In this document: one piece after another, positions 42,421 to 42,567 of the stretch | How positions within the stretch are numbered: the stretch's first letter is position 1 | Layout of the letters: every line of letters starts with the position of its first letter | NCBI GenBank assembly: GCA_003021905.1 | Contig: PXPI01000083.1 | Location: 1 to 42,567 of the forward strand | DNA length: 42,567 nucleotides | From: Cyanobacteria bacterium SW_9_44_58 | GTDB lineage: Bacteria > Cyanobacteriota > Cyanobacteriia > Cyanobacteriales > Rubidibacteraceae | Reading direction: 5' to 3' | Translations under genes and position numbers: made by a program | The notes under the pieces: model-generated | Databases searched by the model: none | Told to the model about the DNA's origin: nothing | The model's input: only the letters and a program-made list of their open reading frames with translations

Positions 42421-42567
42421 GTGTAGCGTGAGGAATCGGCATAATTGAATTTTCCTTCTTATCGAAGGTCGCCGCACGCGCCAACGTGCTTTTAGCCGTT
42501 GGATATAAGGCCCGGAGCGGAGGTGAGGATGAGTTGAAGGCTTCGATAGCCTGAAACGAACAAACTG
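42421..42567 (+). ncRNA. Structured sequence at window edge, possible group II intron start
   Basis: No coding frame. The stretch is dense in stems: CCTT-CTTATCG-AAGG near 42453, GCACG-CGCCAA-CGTGC near 42473, an alternative CCAACG...CGTTGG, and GGCT-TCGAT-AGCC near 42539. The end reads CTGAAACGAACAAACTG. Purine-rich unpaired runs (GGAGCGGAGGTGAGGATGAG) and the end sequence remind me of domain I of cyanobacterial group II introns, and GTGTAGCG could be a variant 5' end. The element is cut by the window. Confidence 0.3.

Overview
The window is chromosomal DNA from a cyanobacterium. The direct evidence is the HIP1 octamer GCGATCGC, which I count roughly 35 times by eye, and a set of genes specific to oxygenic phototrophs: petM, ndhO, a CRR6 family gene, a Psb28 paralogue, ycf46, ycf35 and several cyanobacteria-only DUF families. 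Gene order is mosaic, with short transcription units on both strands. A unicellular, possibly halotolerant lineage is plausible, but I cannot name a genus.

Left part (1-7.8 kb): the tail of an IS630-like transposase abuts a 5'-truncated comEC. It is followed by dusA, a probable ebsA, thrS (without TGS domain), csaB, a methyltransferase, a HAD phosphatase and a tRNA-Ala(CGC) carrying a HIP1 site in its anticodon arm. The stretch 7.8-9.1 kb is decaying: a DUF202 gene remnant on the minus strand, then a DUF3598 gene frameshifted by a 5-base tandem duplication.

Middle (9.1-27.3 kb): a ribbon-helix-helix gene with a readable promoter and two palindromes precedes the AAA+ ATPase ycf46 and then ycf35. 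A strong terminator butts directly onto the cobK start codon, and cobK overlaps a DUF2470 gene. Minus-strand metabolic genes follow (DUF4912 protein, alanine-glyoxylate aminotransferase, DUF5340, trpC, lpdA, an AcnA-type aconitase), then a plus-strand membrane protein, then minus-strand pterin dehydratase, a small membrane protein, DUF362, a DrrAB-like ABC exporter, tRNA-Glu(UUC) and a NYN nuclease.

Right part (27.4-42.6 kb): rpmB, a rhomboid protease with a long N-terminal extension, a UvrD-like helicase, marC, tenA, ndhO, a GDP-mannose pyrophosphorylase fused to a degenerate phosphomannomutase, crr6, a TPR protein, gyrA/parC, psb28-2, petM, a 2TM protein, DUF3181 and a SmtB/ZiaR-like metal sensor. 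The last 150 bases look like structured RNA, possibly the start of a group II intron, cut by the window edge.

I found no CRISPR array, prophage, toxin-antitoxin module or recognisable defence island. The points most worth following are the broken genes (comEC, DUF202, DUF3598), the HIP1-bearing tRNA, a two-tier palindromic repeat family with compensatory stem changes, the putative RHH operator before ycf46, and the terminator-to-start junction at cobK.
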